NCBI GenBank assembly: GCA_948146395.1
Contig: OX411547.1
Location: 60,452,566-60,516,565 of the forward strand
Direction: 5' to 3'
Source of the DNA: Fragum whitleyi
Taxonomy: Eukaryota; Mollusca; Bivalvia; Cardiida; Cardiidae
Length of the DNA stretch: 64,000 bases
Of this stretch, positions 44,146 to 56,838 are shown in pieces. The position numbers and the translations under genes are program-made. Below the pieces are notes generated by a model that saw only the letters and a program-made list of their open reading frames with translations, had not been told where the DNA came from and ran no database searches. How positions within the stretch are numbered: the stretch's first letter is position 1; the number at the start of each line of letters is the position of its first letter.

Positions 44146-44523
44146 GGGTCATACTAAACTATGCCCCACGGGGAAAGTATGCCCCACCAAGCCTAAATTC
44201 AATATTCAATATAAAACTGTATTATACACAGATATAGTTGTATTTTGTTAGAATTGGTACTAACTAATTGCTTATCGTCTATTGAAATGGTAGGGCGTGG
44301 GGTCGTAACTGAACTAGCTTAGTCGTAAAATATTTTCACTAATATCTCGCTTATTTTTTAAGATAGACAAATAAAATTTGGACTCATGATTAAAAATGTG
44401 TTTTCCTATATAAAAATCATAAAATGACCCCTAGACACATTGCTCAAACCAGTGGGGCGTCATTTTGTACCGTGGGGCTTGGTAGGGCATACTTTCTCCG
44501 TGGGGCATAGTTTAGTATGACCG
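44146..44523. mobile_element. hAT-type MITE with perfect 8-bp TSD
   Basis: Long inverted ends (about 45 bp, few mismatches), left GGTCATACTAAACTATGCCC, mirrored on the right. Flanked by the perfect 8-bp direct repeat CTCATAAA (44138-44145 and 44524-44531). 378 bp, no transposase. Confidence 0.85.
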
Positions 44524-45282
44524 CTCATAAATGCAAGATGACCAAGTGGATACTTCTGACCATGTGATCAGCACCATCTAAAAACCATCATAAAGATGTT
44601 TCTTTCAATTTTTGATAGACAAAAAGTTTTCATTCATACACATGATGTCTGATCTCTCTCCCTTTTATTAATGAAACAAGAAAGTTGCCAGGCTTACTTT
44701 TATGATTTGGATGAATAAGTTGGCCAATGCCTATGTTTAGAAATCTACAGCATTTGACAAGAACAACTGATAACTCTTACATACAAATAAGGACAGTCAT
44801 ATAACATAACAGTGGAAGTTTCATTGTGGCTTGAATTTAGTTCAATCAATAAAAAACGGGTTTGGCAGAGGCACCATGGGGTTTGTCATAGGCACCAAAC
44901 ACGAAAACACATTACAGATCATTCGAGCAGCACTTTTAATCAAGAAAAATCGAATATATCAGCAAGACTAAGTAATTAAAATAAAGGGCTATCATTATTT
45001 AATTTTCTCATGCACAATTTATCGTGATAAGGGCATATTTCGCATTAGAAAAGTAAATTTTACCTCCCGAGTCTTCTTTAGTCAAGGGAAACAACTCATC
45101 CGTTGATCTGTAGACTGGATAGCAAATTTTTATTGAATGCGTAGACTAGAATTATGATCCTCGGCAAATAGCGATACTTCGCTTTTTTGACAGTACTTGT
45201 TGTACAAACCCGACTATAAATTAAATTTTGTATCTTGTATGATAAGAGTTTCAGATTAAAATATATTTCGTGTTCAAAGACT

Positions 45283-46600
45283 AACAAGAGGCCCACGAGG
45301 ACCTGTATCTCTCCACTGGCTTAACACATCAAGATTTGAATGAGAGATATTGAAAATAAAAGGTAATGAAGTCACAAGCATTCACAAAGCATTCTGATTT
45401 TTTTTCCAAATTGATACTTATATAAAAAGTATTCTTCCATGTTATTTTACATATAAGTTATATATGTTAATTTCTCAGTGATTAGCTTGTAAATATTCTT
45501 AAACAAGAGGCCCATGAGGGCCTGTATGGCTTCACTGGTTTCAACATCAAGATTTGAAAGAGAGAGATTGAAAATAGAAGGTAATGAAAGTCACCATCAT
45601 TCAGAAGGAACTCAAGCCCCACCCTGCCAAGCCCATAATTATGGGCCAAACAAAATTTTGCGAAACACTTTTTGAAAAAGTTCATCAGTCAAACATTCTG
45701 GTAAAGTTTCATTGAAATTGGCCCAGTGGTTCAGGAGGAGATAACTTTCAAAGATTTTGGGCTCAAAATAAACCCCGCCCTACCACGCCCATATTTATGG
45801 GCCAAACAAAATTTCGCGAAACAATTTATGAAAAGGGTCAACCTAGAAACATTCTGGTAAAGTTTAATTGAAATCCTCCCAGAGGTTTAGGTGGAGATAA
45901 CTTTCACAGATTTCAGGCTCAAAATAAGCTGAGCCCTGCCGCACCATATTTATGGGCCAATCAAAATTTCAGGAACAAGTTTTGAAAAGAGTCACCCAAG
46001 GAACATTCCGATAAAGTTTAATTGAAATCCACCCAGTCATTCAGAAGTAGATAACTTTCAAAGATTATCCCAGCACTGCCATTCCCATATTTATGGGCAA
46101 ATCAAAATTTGATGAACAGTTTTTGAAAAGAGTCACCAAAGGAACATTCTGGTAAAGTTTTATTGAAATCTGCCCAGGGGATAAGGAGTACTGTTGTTCA
46201 AAGATTTCGGGCTAAAAAATAAGCCCGGCCCTGCCACGCCCATATCAATGGGCCAATCAAAATTACATTAACAATTTTTGAGGGTCATCTGAGGAACACT
46301 CTGGTAAATTTTCATTGAAATCAGACCAGTGGTTCGGGAGTAGATGTTGTTCAAAGATTTCGGGCTCAAAATAAGCCACCCCTGCAACGCCCATATTCAT
46401 GAGGGAATCAGAATTTCATGAACTTTTTATAAAAGGGTCATCCAAGGAACATTCCGGTAAAATATCATTTGAATCCACCAAGTGGTTTTTGAGAAAAATA
46501 AAATAAAATAAAAAGTTAACGAACAGACAAACAGATGCACACACTCAAGAGGGACACCAGGCCATGACAATAGCTCCCCTGGACTGAGTCCAATGGAGAT
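45283..46600 (+). mobile_element. Helentron/pearl-like element(s), about 155-bp array
   Basis: AACAAGAGGCCCACGAGG start at 45283 and a second start at 45502. Core units with GGTAAAGTTTCATTGAAATC and CACGCCCATATTTATGGGCC, and a CTCCCCTGGACTGAGTCCAATGGAG end. The 3' end runs directly into the next element's AACAAGAG. Confidence 0.7.
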
Positions 46601-47376
46601 AACAAGAGTGCCATAGTCACAAAATACGCCGCCACTTTGCTGCTGTTTCACGAAAATAATTGTAGACACTACTTATTTTGACAGAACCAAATTCAAAATG
46701 ACCAAGTTTCATTTAAATCAAGACAAAAAGTTAGGAGGAGTTGCATTCACAAGGCTGCAATTCCAATAAGCCCCAGACACTAAGTTTTAAGGGGGGCATA
46801 ATTCAGGGAAATAAATGACCCATAAAATCCTTGATCCATGTACATCTACAAATTATGGTGATGACATTGACCAAGTTTCATTTAAATAAAGACAAAAAGT
46901 AAGGAGGAGTTGCCTACAAAAGGCTGCAATTTCAATAAGACCTAGATACTAAGTTTTAAGGGGGCATAATTTAGGGTAAAATTAATGAACCATAAAATCC
47001 TTACTTCATGCTCATCTACCAATTTCGATTATAACATCTACCAAGTTTCATTTAGATCCAGCCAGAAACTTAGGAAGAGTTGCATTCACAAGGCTGCAAT
47101 TTCAACAAGCCCCAGAGACTAAATTTTAAGGGGGCATAACTGAGGCAATAAGCCCCAGAGACAATAAGGGGCATAACTCAGGCAAAAATCAACGAACCAT
47201 AAAATCCTTCCTTCATGCACATCTACCAATTGAGGTGATAACATTGACCAAGTTTCAAGAAGATCCAGTCAGAAACTTAGGAGGAGTTTTGTTGACAAGA
47301 AAAGTGGACGGACGGATGGTTGGACAGACAGAGAAGATGACGCCAATATACGTCCGCCTCTGGCGGCGTATAAAAA
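46601..47376 (+). mobile_element. Helentron/pearl-like element (ATACGCCGCCA subfamily)
   Basis: AACAAGAG start; ATACGCCGCCA (46623-46633) is perfectly complementary to TGGCGGCGTAT (47361-47371) in the 3' hairpin, then AAAAAA. About four core units with GACCAAGTTTCATTTAAAT, and a GGACGGACGGATGG microsatellite. Same family as 56577-59086. Confidence 0.8.
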
Positions 47377-47930
47377 ACCTATTACACTTATTTAACTCAA
47401 AATTATTGAATAAATTTCATTTCACTCATTACGTATTTGATTTTGATCGATCTGAATTCCAGAAAATCTCAGCAGACCACATAGAACAAAGCTAAAAAAT
47501 GCAGAAAACATTCATAGAAAATGAAAAATTGCAAATAAAATCATCTTCAGCTGCAATGTTTGACTGGGGAAAGGGGGCAAAATGCAAGGGGTATTCATAA
47601 CAAATTGTAAGGAAGGGAAGTACTTAGTGTTTATTTTTATCACTTAATAAGCTGCATTGATCTCCCTTTGGTCTATGTTTTTCAAAATGAACAGAGAGCT
47701 ACAGATAGGGGGATATTATTTCATTCTTCCTAACTTGAACCCTATGCTGTTGATACTCATTTGAAATGTCTCATCAAGACAAGGCTAATGAGTACCAACA
47801 ACATAGTTTCATCAGCAAAAAAAAACTTTAGACTGGCTTTACCCTGTCTTATCTGGATCCTTATGAACCTATTCAGATATGCCTACACTTACACAATATT
47901 TACATCTCTTTGGGCAGACTTATAATGTTT

Positions 47931-48747
47931 AACAAGAGCTTTGCAGAGCCGCGCATATACACCCAAAGGGGCTTGTCAGTAACCTTGGCTTGTTAGTAAC
48001 GTGAGCTTGAATGATAGCTAAAATATTGCAAACAGACAGACATACAACTGGTGCCATAACATTTAAATATGAAAATATATTTAGTCCTTAGCACAAAAAG
48101 ACAACCTACAGAGTCACTATGGCAAGTTTCCTTTCATTGTAGGAGAAAATGAGCCGACAAGAAATTTTGTTTTTCATCAACTCAAGGGCAGATAATCCAA
48201 CATAACTCTAAAATAACTGGAGCATTTTGAATTGAAAAGTCTTATGCAAAACTAGACATCAGAGAGTAATTGTGTCTAGTTTCAGCTCATTTCAATTGAT
48301 AGTTAAGGAGGAGTTGCACACAAAATACAGTGATTTTCATTTAATTCAAGGGCAGATAATTCAATATTTCTCAGGATTGACTGGAGCGATTTGAATTTCA
48401 AAGGTCTTATGCACAACTAGACATCATTGGAAGTAAATGTGTCTAGTTTCAGCTTATTCCCATTGATAGTTTAGGAGGAGTTGGGCACACAAAATACAGT
48501 GATTTTTGTTATATTCAAGGGCAAATAATTCAAGATTTCTCAGGAATGACAGGAGCGATTTGAATTTCAAAGGTCTTATGCACAACTAGACGTCACAGGG
48601 AGTAATTGTGTGTAGTTTCTGCTTATTCCCATTGATAGTTTAGGAGGAGTCGTGCACACAAAAAATTGCTAACGGACGGACAGACGGATGGACAGACAGA
48701 CAGACGCACGACTGAGGCCATAATACGACCCTTCGGGCGTATAAAAA
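47931..48747 (+). mobile_element. Pearl-like element (ATACACCC subfamily), three core units
   Basis: AACAAGAGCTTTGCAGAGC start (small hairpin), ATACACCC near 47958, and a 3' hairpin ACGACCCTTCGGGCGTAT. Core units about 170 bp apart (CAAGGGCAGATAATTCAA). GGACGGACAGACGGATGG microsatellite. Confidence 0.7.
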
Positions 48748-48949
48748 GTGATACATTTATACTTTCATTCAACAAGGCTTACTGATAGAAAGCAAGACTT
48801 TGAAGTATCTTTAGAACTATTTTGTTATGATTTACTTGGTCTTGACTCCATTGTAGAATTTAAGTAAATGGTCATACATGGAACATTCATGACATGAATC
48901 ATATAAATTAAATTTATTGTGGGAAGATGATTTTTGAAGATTAAATAGT

Positions 48950-49753
48950 GAAATTAAGCCCACATTGCCACACTCATATTAGGGACATCCATGCCAAGTT
49001 TTATTGAAATCAGCTCAATAGTTTGGGAGGAGATGATTTTTAAAGATGGTGACCTGAAAAATGCCCTGCCCTGCAATGCCCATATTTGGGGGTCAATCAA
49101 AAAGTTTTGAACAATTAAAGTAAAGGTTCACCCAAGGAACATCTATGCAAAGTTCCATTGAAATTTGCCCAATGGCTTGGGAGGGGAAGATTTTTAAAGA
49201 TTTTGAACTGAAAAATTGCCCCACCCTACCATGCTCATATTTGGGGATCAATCAAAATTTGTTGAACAACTGAAGTAAAGGGTCACCCAAGGAACAACCA
49301 TGCCAAGTTTCATTGAAATTTGCCCAACTGATTGGGAGGAGAAGATTTTGAAAGATTTTAACCTGAAAAAATGCCCCCCCCCCCCTGCCACGCCCACATT
49401 AGGGTGTCAATCAAAATTTCTTGATCAATTTCAGTAAAGGGTCACTCAAGGAACACTCATGCCAAGTTTCATTCAAATTGGCCGAATGGTTCTGGAGGAG
49501 AAGATTTCTAAAGATTTTAAAGTGAAAATATGCTTTGCCCTGCAATGCCCATATAAAGGGGTCAATCAAAATTTCTTGAACAATTTAAGTAGAGGGTCAC
49601 CCAAGGATCATTTCTACCAAGCTTCATCAAAATTTGCCCATTGGTTTGGGGGGGAGAAGACATTCAAAGAAAAGGTTTACGCGCAGACGGATGCATGGAT
49701 GGACAACGGACACTCTGCCATGACAATAGCTCGGGCCAGTGGAGCCAAAAATT
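48950..49753 (+). mobile_element. Pearl-like array element, 5' end decayed
   Basis: About five units of roughly 155 bp with GGAGGAGAAGATTTTTAAAG and GTCACCCAAGGAAC, then a GACGGATGCATGGATGG microsatellite and a GGGCCAGTGGAGC end lacking the second hairpin arm. No clear AACAAGAG start. Confidence 0.55.
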
Positions 49754-49770
49754 ATGTCTCTCTATTTCAA

Positions 49771-51945
49771 AACAAGAGGCACAAGAGGGCCTGTATTGCT
49801 ACACTGGTTAACAACTCCAGATTTGAAATCACATGTCCATGAACAATTTGAGTATTAAAGGGACATTCATCAAACATTTATACCAAGACTCATTAAAATA
49901 AGCCCAATTGATTGGGAGAAGATTTTTTAAGTTTCCAAAGTGAATATTGGCAAAGGTTTCAGGTAATTTCGTTAAAATTACATCTTCTGTAAATTGATAA
50001 TGTATGAGTAAAACAAGAGGATCATGAAGGTCATAGATAGCACACCTGAGTCTCTTTGACCCCTGGAACATCACATCAATTAAAGTGGCAGATGTAAACT
50101 AGGAGATAATTTTTAAATAAGATCAATACCATGGAATGTTTTCAGCAAAGAGTAGAAAGGATTTGCCTGGGCACATACCTTACATGAACATAAGGGCCAT
50201 GCAATGAACAAACTCCATGAAATACAATAGCCTATTGAATGAGACTATTATGAAAAGTCCCTGCCTTCTGGTTTCAGAGAACAAGTTTTTAAGATCTTCT
50301 CCTTGGATTTTTTTTAAGATTTTTGCTCTTTGATTCTATGTAAAAAGGGTTGTGCCTGGGTGAAGCCACATGATCTCGATATGAACAAACTTCATAGAGG
50401 TCCACTAGATGATGCTGTCTGCCTTCTGGTTTCAGAAGAAATTTTGAAGATTTTTGCTCTCTGATTCTTAGTTAGTTTATACTAATTTATTTTAGTTTGA
50501 TTGCGACGAAAGCTAAAGCTTATAGAATCACTCTCGAACGCTCAATCTTGATGTTTTCACGTCCCCGAGAGAGAGGCAGTGGTTTAAATCCACTGCTACC
50601 CATTTTTACAGCTGGGTGAAATCTGATTCTTCGTAACAAGAGGGCCAGAATGGCCCTAAACCGCTCACCTGAATTTTATTGGTCCAGTGGATCTCACCCA
50701 AGATACTTTCTGGCAAAGTTTTTGGGCTCAAAATAAGGCCCTCCTTGCAACACCCATATTTTCCCACCAATAAATATTTTGAGATCAATTTTTAAAAAGT
50801 GTCACCCTAGGAACATTTTGGTAAAGTTTCATTGAAATCAGCCCAGTGGTTCAGGAGGATATGTCAAAGATTTTTGGCTCAAAATAAGCCCCTCCCTGTC
50901 ACACCCATATTTTGGCGTCAATCAAGTTTTTAATGAACAAGTTTTAAGATGTGTCACCCAAGGAACATTTCTGCCAAGTTTGGTTGAAATCGGCCCAATG
51001 GTTACTGAGGAGAAGATGTTTTAAGATTTCAGGGTCAAAAACTGCCCTGCCCTGCCAGGCCCATATTTGGGTTAATCAAAATTTCATGAACAAGTTTTGA
51101 GAAGGGTCACCCATGGAACACTTCTGCCAAGTTTGGTTAAAATTGGCCCAATGGTTACTGAGGAGAAGATATTTAAAGAATTTTTGACGACTTCCAATCG
51201 ATGACGCATGACAAACAAAAGGTGATCACAAAAGCTCACCTTGAGCACGTTGTGCTCAGGTGAACTAAAAAGGGATGAGCCCAGGTAGAGCCCAAATGTG
51301 ACCCCAGGGTCTCAATATGAACAAGCTTGCTAGTGGACCTCTAGATGATACTATATACCAAGTATGAAAGTTGTCTGCCTTCTGGTTTCAAAGAAGATTT
51401 TTGAAATCAGGTGAGCTTAAAAGCCTTAAAGGGATGAGCCAGAGTGAAGCCTAAATGTGAACCCAGGATCAGGAACAAACTTGGTAGAGGTACACTAGAT
51501 GAGGCTACATACCAAATTTGAAAGCTTTCTGCCTTCTGGTTTCAGAGAATAAGGTTTTTAAAGATTTCACTCTTTGATTACATGTAAAAGGGTTGCGCCG
51601 GGGTGAACCCAAATATGACCGCAAGGTCTTCATATGAGGCCCACTAGATGATGCTTCATACCAAATATGAAAGCTGTCTGCCGTCTGGTTTCAGAGAGAA
51701 GATTTTTGAAGATTCACCCTTTTTGTTCAGGATTAAGGGAGAGTTAAGGGTGGATTTCATTTATTTGAACAACTTAAGAAGGGCTTGACCCAAGGAACAT
51801 CCCTACCAAGTTTGATCAAGATTGGCTACCAGTTTATAATTAGGAGATGTTTAAAGAAATTGTGGACAACGAATAATACACGACAATTGACGGACGAACA
51901 TTGGACATTCACAAAAGCTCACCTTAAGCATTTTGTGCTTAGGCA
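49771..51945 (+). mobile_element. Cluster of truncated and intact pearl-like elements
   Basis: AACAAGAG starts at 49771, 50012 and 50635. The last is complete: hairpin GGGCCAGAATGGCCC, GCTCACCTGA (50663-50672), end hairpin GAGCACGTTGTGCTCAGGTG (near 51262). A further partial unit follows to 51945 with end CTCACCTTAAGCATTTTGTG. Between 50460 and 50634 lies non-element sequence with GGCAGTGGTTTAAATCCACT. Confidence 0.6.
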
Positions 51946-52160
51946 GGCTGCCCAGCGCATTTTTGACTTATATATATTTTTTTGAACAAAAAATATAGGA
52001 ACTCAGTCATCTAAAAATAGGAGAAAAATAGGAAATAAAAGGCTTGGTAAACTTGATATACTGATACTATTTTCATAAATATATATATAGGTAAATATAT
52101 GGTCCAATAAATAGAGGAATATTTTTCTGGCCTTCACCTCCCCTTACAGACAGCCTTTCA
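51945..52160. repeat. Diverged relative of the CAGGCTGTCTACC element
   Basis: GGCAGGCTGCCCAGC left, CTTACAGACAGCCTTTC right, and inner ATATAGGAACTC and AAATAGGAG repeats like those at 30905-33696. Confidence 0.4.
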
Positions 52161-52980
52161 TATCACCATCTAGGGGTGAAACAATACAGTAAAAAGCGTA
52201 TTGCAATATATTGCAATATAGCCAGACCATATTGCAATACGTATTGCAATATAATTTAAAGTATTTAAAATTATTGAAATAAAAAAAATACCAACAACAA
52301 AATAACCAAAACTAGTCTTCTTTAATTCTTTTTAAATTAATAGGAAATAAATTTGTGAGAAGGGTTTCTACTAGCATAAAAAGGCATAAAATGATAAGGG
52401 TATAAGTGACCGGGAAACTAGGTCAATATCTCAGAGAGACGCCAGGCTGTTTCAGTAGGTCAACCTCCCAGGCAGACTGACGCTGTCATAATCAAAGGAC
52501 CCTTTCATAAATTTATAGGACAGGCTTTCTATTATAATTGAGAAATAAAAGATATTTGAATTTTCTTAAATAGTTGTGAAGCAGAAAAGTCTGCTTAACT
52601 TATTTATTCCCGATTTTTAAGTTGGAATGCGGAGCAATTCCAACTTAGATTTAAAAAAAACGCAAACTGAACACAAGATAATTTCATTTCGGGTTTTTTG
52701 ATAACACATATCACGTGAACAGGATGCGAATACACTCCGGCCTATTTTGTATATCTCAACTTGACATAGACATACAGTTTATTTCATCAAGAAGTAATAA
52801 TGTTGAACAATTACACAACTATCACTTCATGTAAATTATTAACACGCTTATTTATGTTTTAAACAAAATTCATTGAAACTTGCGTACGAATTTACTAGTA
52901 GCAAATGTTTGCATTACTATATTTGGAAATCATGTGATAGGTCAAGTCCAATAAAGTAAGCTATTGACAACAGCACTGTT

Positions 52981-53105
52981 CAATCACGTGATCTGCTTAT
53001 TTGGTAAGACGCGACCTGTTTTTCGTAGAATTGTGTCAATAGCACAAGCCAATCACGTGATCTGCTTATTTGGTAACGTCGCGACCTGTTTTTCGTAGAA
53101 TTATG
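52981..53105. repeat. 69-bp tandem duplication with TCACGTGA
   Basis: CAATCACGTGATCTGCTTAT occurs at 52981 and 53050, and each copy continues to GCGACCTGTTTTTCGTAGAA. Each unit holds a TCACGTGA palindrome; a third TCACGTGA is at about 52712. Confidence 0.8.
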
Positions 53106-53176
53106 CTATAGCTTCTTTTAGAGGTCTAGTTTCTCTTTCTGAACGAACTTTTTACACACTCCAAAAAATATCGTAG

Positions 53177-54554
53177 TTCAAATGTTTTTTTTTATCTAAA
53201 TGTTTCGTAAACCATTATTAGAAACGCGCAAAATCTGCAGATTATTTATCTGTATTAACAACCAGACCCGATATTCTCTTTTTATTACTTCTCTTAAAAA
53301 AAATGGAACCCCATTTCCACATCGAACGACAATTTCACTTTGTGGTAGACGCAGCAAGGATCGATGAAGGTACAGATCCACAAGTTTAAGTGATAGATCA
53401 AATGTCAATTTTGTCTATACCTGTATAGACAAAATTTACCTTTGATCACTCACTCAAATTGCGGGTCTATAGGCAAACATTTATCTTCTCTTTCTGCTTT
53501 TGTCCATTTTCTTTAAAATTGGTTAGACATAAATTCACTTGTGCAAAAGTACGCACGTGCGCAATCCTTTAAATATCATTGAAGATTACAGCCTTTGTTT
53601 TTATCAAATATCTGAACGAGTTTATCAACCCCACGTGTGTTGCCTTCAGGGGCCACGTTCAAGAGAGATCCTAAGACCGAAATTTGATCGTATCGCAATC
53701 GTACGATTGACATTAACCATCAAGAAACATTTTTGGCTTTCAAAAAACATGTATCGTTTAATTTACGCATAAATTTGCGTTACCTAAAGGCTAGTCTTGA
53801 ATTTTGCTATTTGACTGTGCAAGCATAGTATTTTCTCGGATTTCATAATTATACGCAGCTGTATATTCAAATGTTTTTTTTTATCTAAATGTTTCGTAAA
53901 CCATTATTAGAAACGCGCAAAATCTGCAGATAATTTATCTGCATTAACAACCAGACCCGATATTCTCTTTTTATTACTTCTCTTAAAAAAAATGGAACCC
54001 CATTTCCACATCGAACGACAATTTCACTTTGTGGTAGACGCAGCAAGGATCGATGAAGGTACAGATCCACAAGTTTAAGTGATAGATCAAATGTCAATTT
54101 TGTCTATACCTGTAAAGACAAAATTTACCTTTAAACACTCACTCAAATTGCGGGTCTATAGGCAAACATTTATCTTCTCTTTCTGCTTTTGTCCATTTTC
54201 TTTAAAATTTGTTAGACATAAATTCACTTGTGCAAAAGTACGCATGTGCGCAATCCTTTAAATATCATTGAAGATTACAGCCTTTGTTTTTATCAAATAT
54301 CTGAACGAGTTTATCAACCCCACGTGTGTTGCCTTCAGGGGCCACGTTCAAGAGAGATCCTAAGACCGAAATTTGATCGTATCGCAATCGTACGATTGAC
54401 ATTAACCATCAAGAAACATTTTTGGCTTTCAAAAAACATGTATCGTTTAATTTACGCATAAATTTGCGTTACCTAAAGGCTAGTCTTGAATTTTGCTATT
54501 TGACTGTGCAAGCATAGTATTTTCTCGGATTTCATAATTATACGCAGCTGTATA
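53177..54554. repeat. Tandem duplication, two 689-bp units
   Basis: 53177-53865 and 53866-54554 are nearly identical, with only a handful of single-base differences (for example cgcacgtgcg versus cgcatgtgcg). Open frames in both units are copies of each other and match no family I know. Confidence 0.9.
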
Positions 54555-55649
54555 TTGACGTCATCTTCTCCGTCTGTCCATCCGTACGTACGTACGTCCA
54601 CTTTTCTTTTGAGCACAACTCCTCCAAAATTTCTTGTTGGATTTGGATGAAAATTTCACAGAATGTTCCTAATCACTTGACCTTGCGCAAAAAGTCACGG
54701 TTTGGTGAATTTTAGCCATGTCATGGAAAAAGAGCCTTCATGTAAAAATATCTTGTTAACACAACTTCTCCCTCATTTATTGACCGATTTGGATGAACTT
54801 TTCACAGAAAGTTCCTAGTCACCTGACCTAGTGCCTATTGTCACGGTTTGGTGAATATTAGCCGTGTCATGGAAAAAGAGGCCTTCATTTGAAAAATCTT
54901 GTGAGCGCAACTCCTCCTTCATTTATGGAGCGATTTGGATGAAACTTTTACAAAATGTTCCTAGTCATCTGACCTAGCGCATTTTTTAACGCAGTTTGGT
55001 GAATATTTTAGTCAAAAGTCGAGACGTATTATGTGATCACCTGGGCGGGAGGCGTCAGCTTCGTTAGTGGCTTGATGTCATAGTCTCGTTAGCGCATTCC
55101 AACTTATCAGTACTTTCAGTACTTTGATTGTTAATCATATGAATCTTTGCAACCTCCATTACTGACTAGTTGCCTGAACTTATGACTGAATTCATACACG
55201 AACATTTTTAAATAAATTGTACGATTTGATATGCAATTCTCGTAGTAAATAGGCTGTAAAAACTGCCTACATTTTAATCTGGTATCCCATTATTGCAACT
55301 AGTTTTGTCCATCATCATTGTAATTTATTTTTTCCCCACATTTTGTTGTGCCATTCTGGCTCGACGATCTTTATTCTTAGGATCAGATACAAATAATTTC
55401 GGGCTTCTTAATGCCGCAGCTTAGATATAACGCGAGACATTGTCGGGGTTACTATTTACCTGAACACCGGCAACACCGCCTGTTGAAAAAAGTTCCACTT
55501 TCACTTTCGGAGATATTGTTTTTTGTTGGAATCCGTTAAAAAATGAACATGTTTAGAAACAGGTTTTGAGGAAAATGTTGTTTTTTTTTCAAACAGAAAA
55601 TGATAAGTAAGTGTACTGAAGAAAAATCGGTTAACCGTTTCACCCCTAT

Positions 55650-56570
55650 ACACCATCCCTTTATTTACCTCCTTTATGGCTAAAATGAACATTTATCAAT
55701 TATGTATTTATTAATGCAAAACAGATCACCTACTTTAAAGGATATCTGAAGATGAGCACAGCCCTTTTCTCTGTTTTTATACAATGCATCATATAATAAA
55801 AGCAACCAAAAGTGCAACTGGTTCAAATCAAGGAATCAAAAACAAATACTGTCAACTAAAAAGTAGCCTGTGATTTCTATCAGTCAATAAACTCTACTTG
55901 TCAGCTAGAAGATTTATGGTATTTGAATGAACAAACTTGTTTATTACAAAATAAATGTTTCTGTCTGACAAGTAAAGGAAATAAAGTGCAATGATAAATG
56001 TCTATAATACAAAGCAGCAAAATTGTCAAAAAGTCTAATAAAGCTTCTTTTTGAGCCTTATTAATTAAACCTGCAAGCAACAATCATTTTTCAAACTGAT
56101 TATATAAACTTGTCTGTTGCTCTGAAAAGTTTGACAAATTTTCTCAGAACATATTCTTATACATGCTTCAACCTCATAGAGAGGTAGTAAAATAGACATA
56201 TTTGTAAACCATAAAGATACATACCTTTTCAGAATGACGAGAACGTTTAAACACATAAATATATCTGTAACCATCATTCATATTACTTTATAGCTATAGA
56301 TATTCAGTGCATTGGTAACACTTCCAACACATTTTGTATTGAAAACTATTTACTTAATCATTAGCATCTTGAAAAATAGGAAAAAATAGGGAAAAACTAG
56401 ATGAAGATATATAAACATATTTACGCAGATTATGTATGCAGAATAAATATTTGAAAAACTGCCCTCAATTAAACACTGATTAAAAAAGTGCACCGCAAGT
56501 GGGTGCCAACGCTCAGCTGTTTATTATTTCTTAGGCAAATGCAAATATATATCAAATTTGTTTACGACAA
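55650..56570. other. No gene or clear repeat seen
   Basis: AT-rich flanking sequence between two mobile-element clusters; only short frames that look random. Confidence 0.5.
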
Positions 56571-56776
56571 ACTTTGAACAAGAGTGCCATAGTCACAAAA
56601 TACGTCGCCACTTTGCTGCTGTTTCACGAAAATAATTGTAGACACAACTTATTTTGACAGAACCAAATTCAAAATGACCAAGTTTCATTTAAAAGTTAGG
56701 AGGAGTTACCTTCACAAGGCTGCAATTTCAATAAGCCCCAGACACTAAGTTTTAAGGGGGCATAATTCAGGGAAAT

Positions 56777-56838
56777 TTGATTTGATTTGAATTGGGGTTT
56801 TACGTCGCTTTCAACAATCTCTGTTATATCGCGACGAC
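56777..56838 (-). mobile_element. Truncated SINE with perfect TSD
   Basis: 62-bp insertion of the SINE 3' end (TTGGGGTTTTACGTCGCTTT) flanked by AATTCAGGGAAAT at 56764-56776 and 56839-56851. The sister element at 46799-46813 has a single AATTCAGGGAAAT and no insert. Confidence 0.85.

Larger units (their letters stand above)
52620..55106 (-). mobile_element. Reverse-oriented pearl/Helentron-like element with enlarged 3' part
   Basis: In minus orientation it starts AAGTTGGAATGCGC (55106 side), has about three core units of about 115 bp (GATTTGGATGAAACTTT on plus), then a GTACGTACGTACGGATGG microsatellite. It ends in the hairpin AAGTTGGAAT-TGCTCCGC-ATTCCAACTT at 52620-52650. Unusually, about 1.9 kb of other sequence lies between microsatellite and hairpin. 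Confidence 0.65.
52171..55649. mobile_element. hAT element remnant (TAGGGGTGAAAC ends), interrupted
   Basis: TAGGGGTGAAAC at 52171-52182 and its perfect complement GTTTCACCCCTA at 55637-55648. The flanks share CACCATC (52164-52170 and 55651-55657), consistent with a slightly decayed 8-bp duplication. No transposase frame; about 1 kb once the inner element is set aside. Confidence 0.65.

Noticed and set aside
45064..45110. Possible non-coding 5' exon (minus strand, ending ACTCGGGAG before GTAAAA)
   Set aside because: A donor-like site alone; no acceptor, promoter or transcript evidence, and GGAAACAACTC-type strings are common in such flanks.
53196..54461. Pairs of identical 70- and 77-codon frames
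   Set aside because: Identity follows from the 689-bp tandem duplication; no recognisable domain, so not called as genes.
55440..55560. Minus-strand coding-like stretch (KVKVELFSTGGVAGVQ) before GTAAAT
   Set aside because: Lies inside the hAT remnant, short, with no partner exon in the window.
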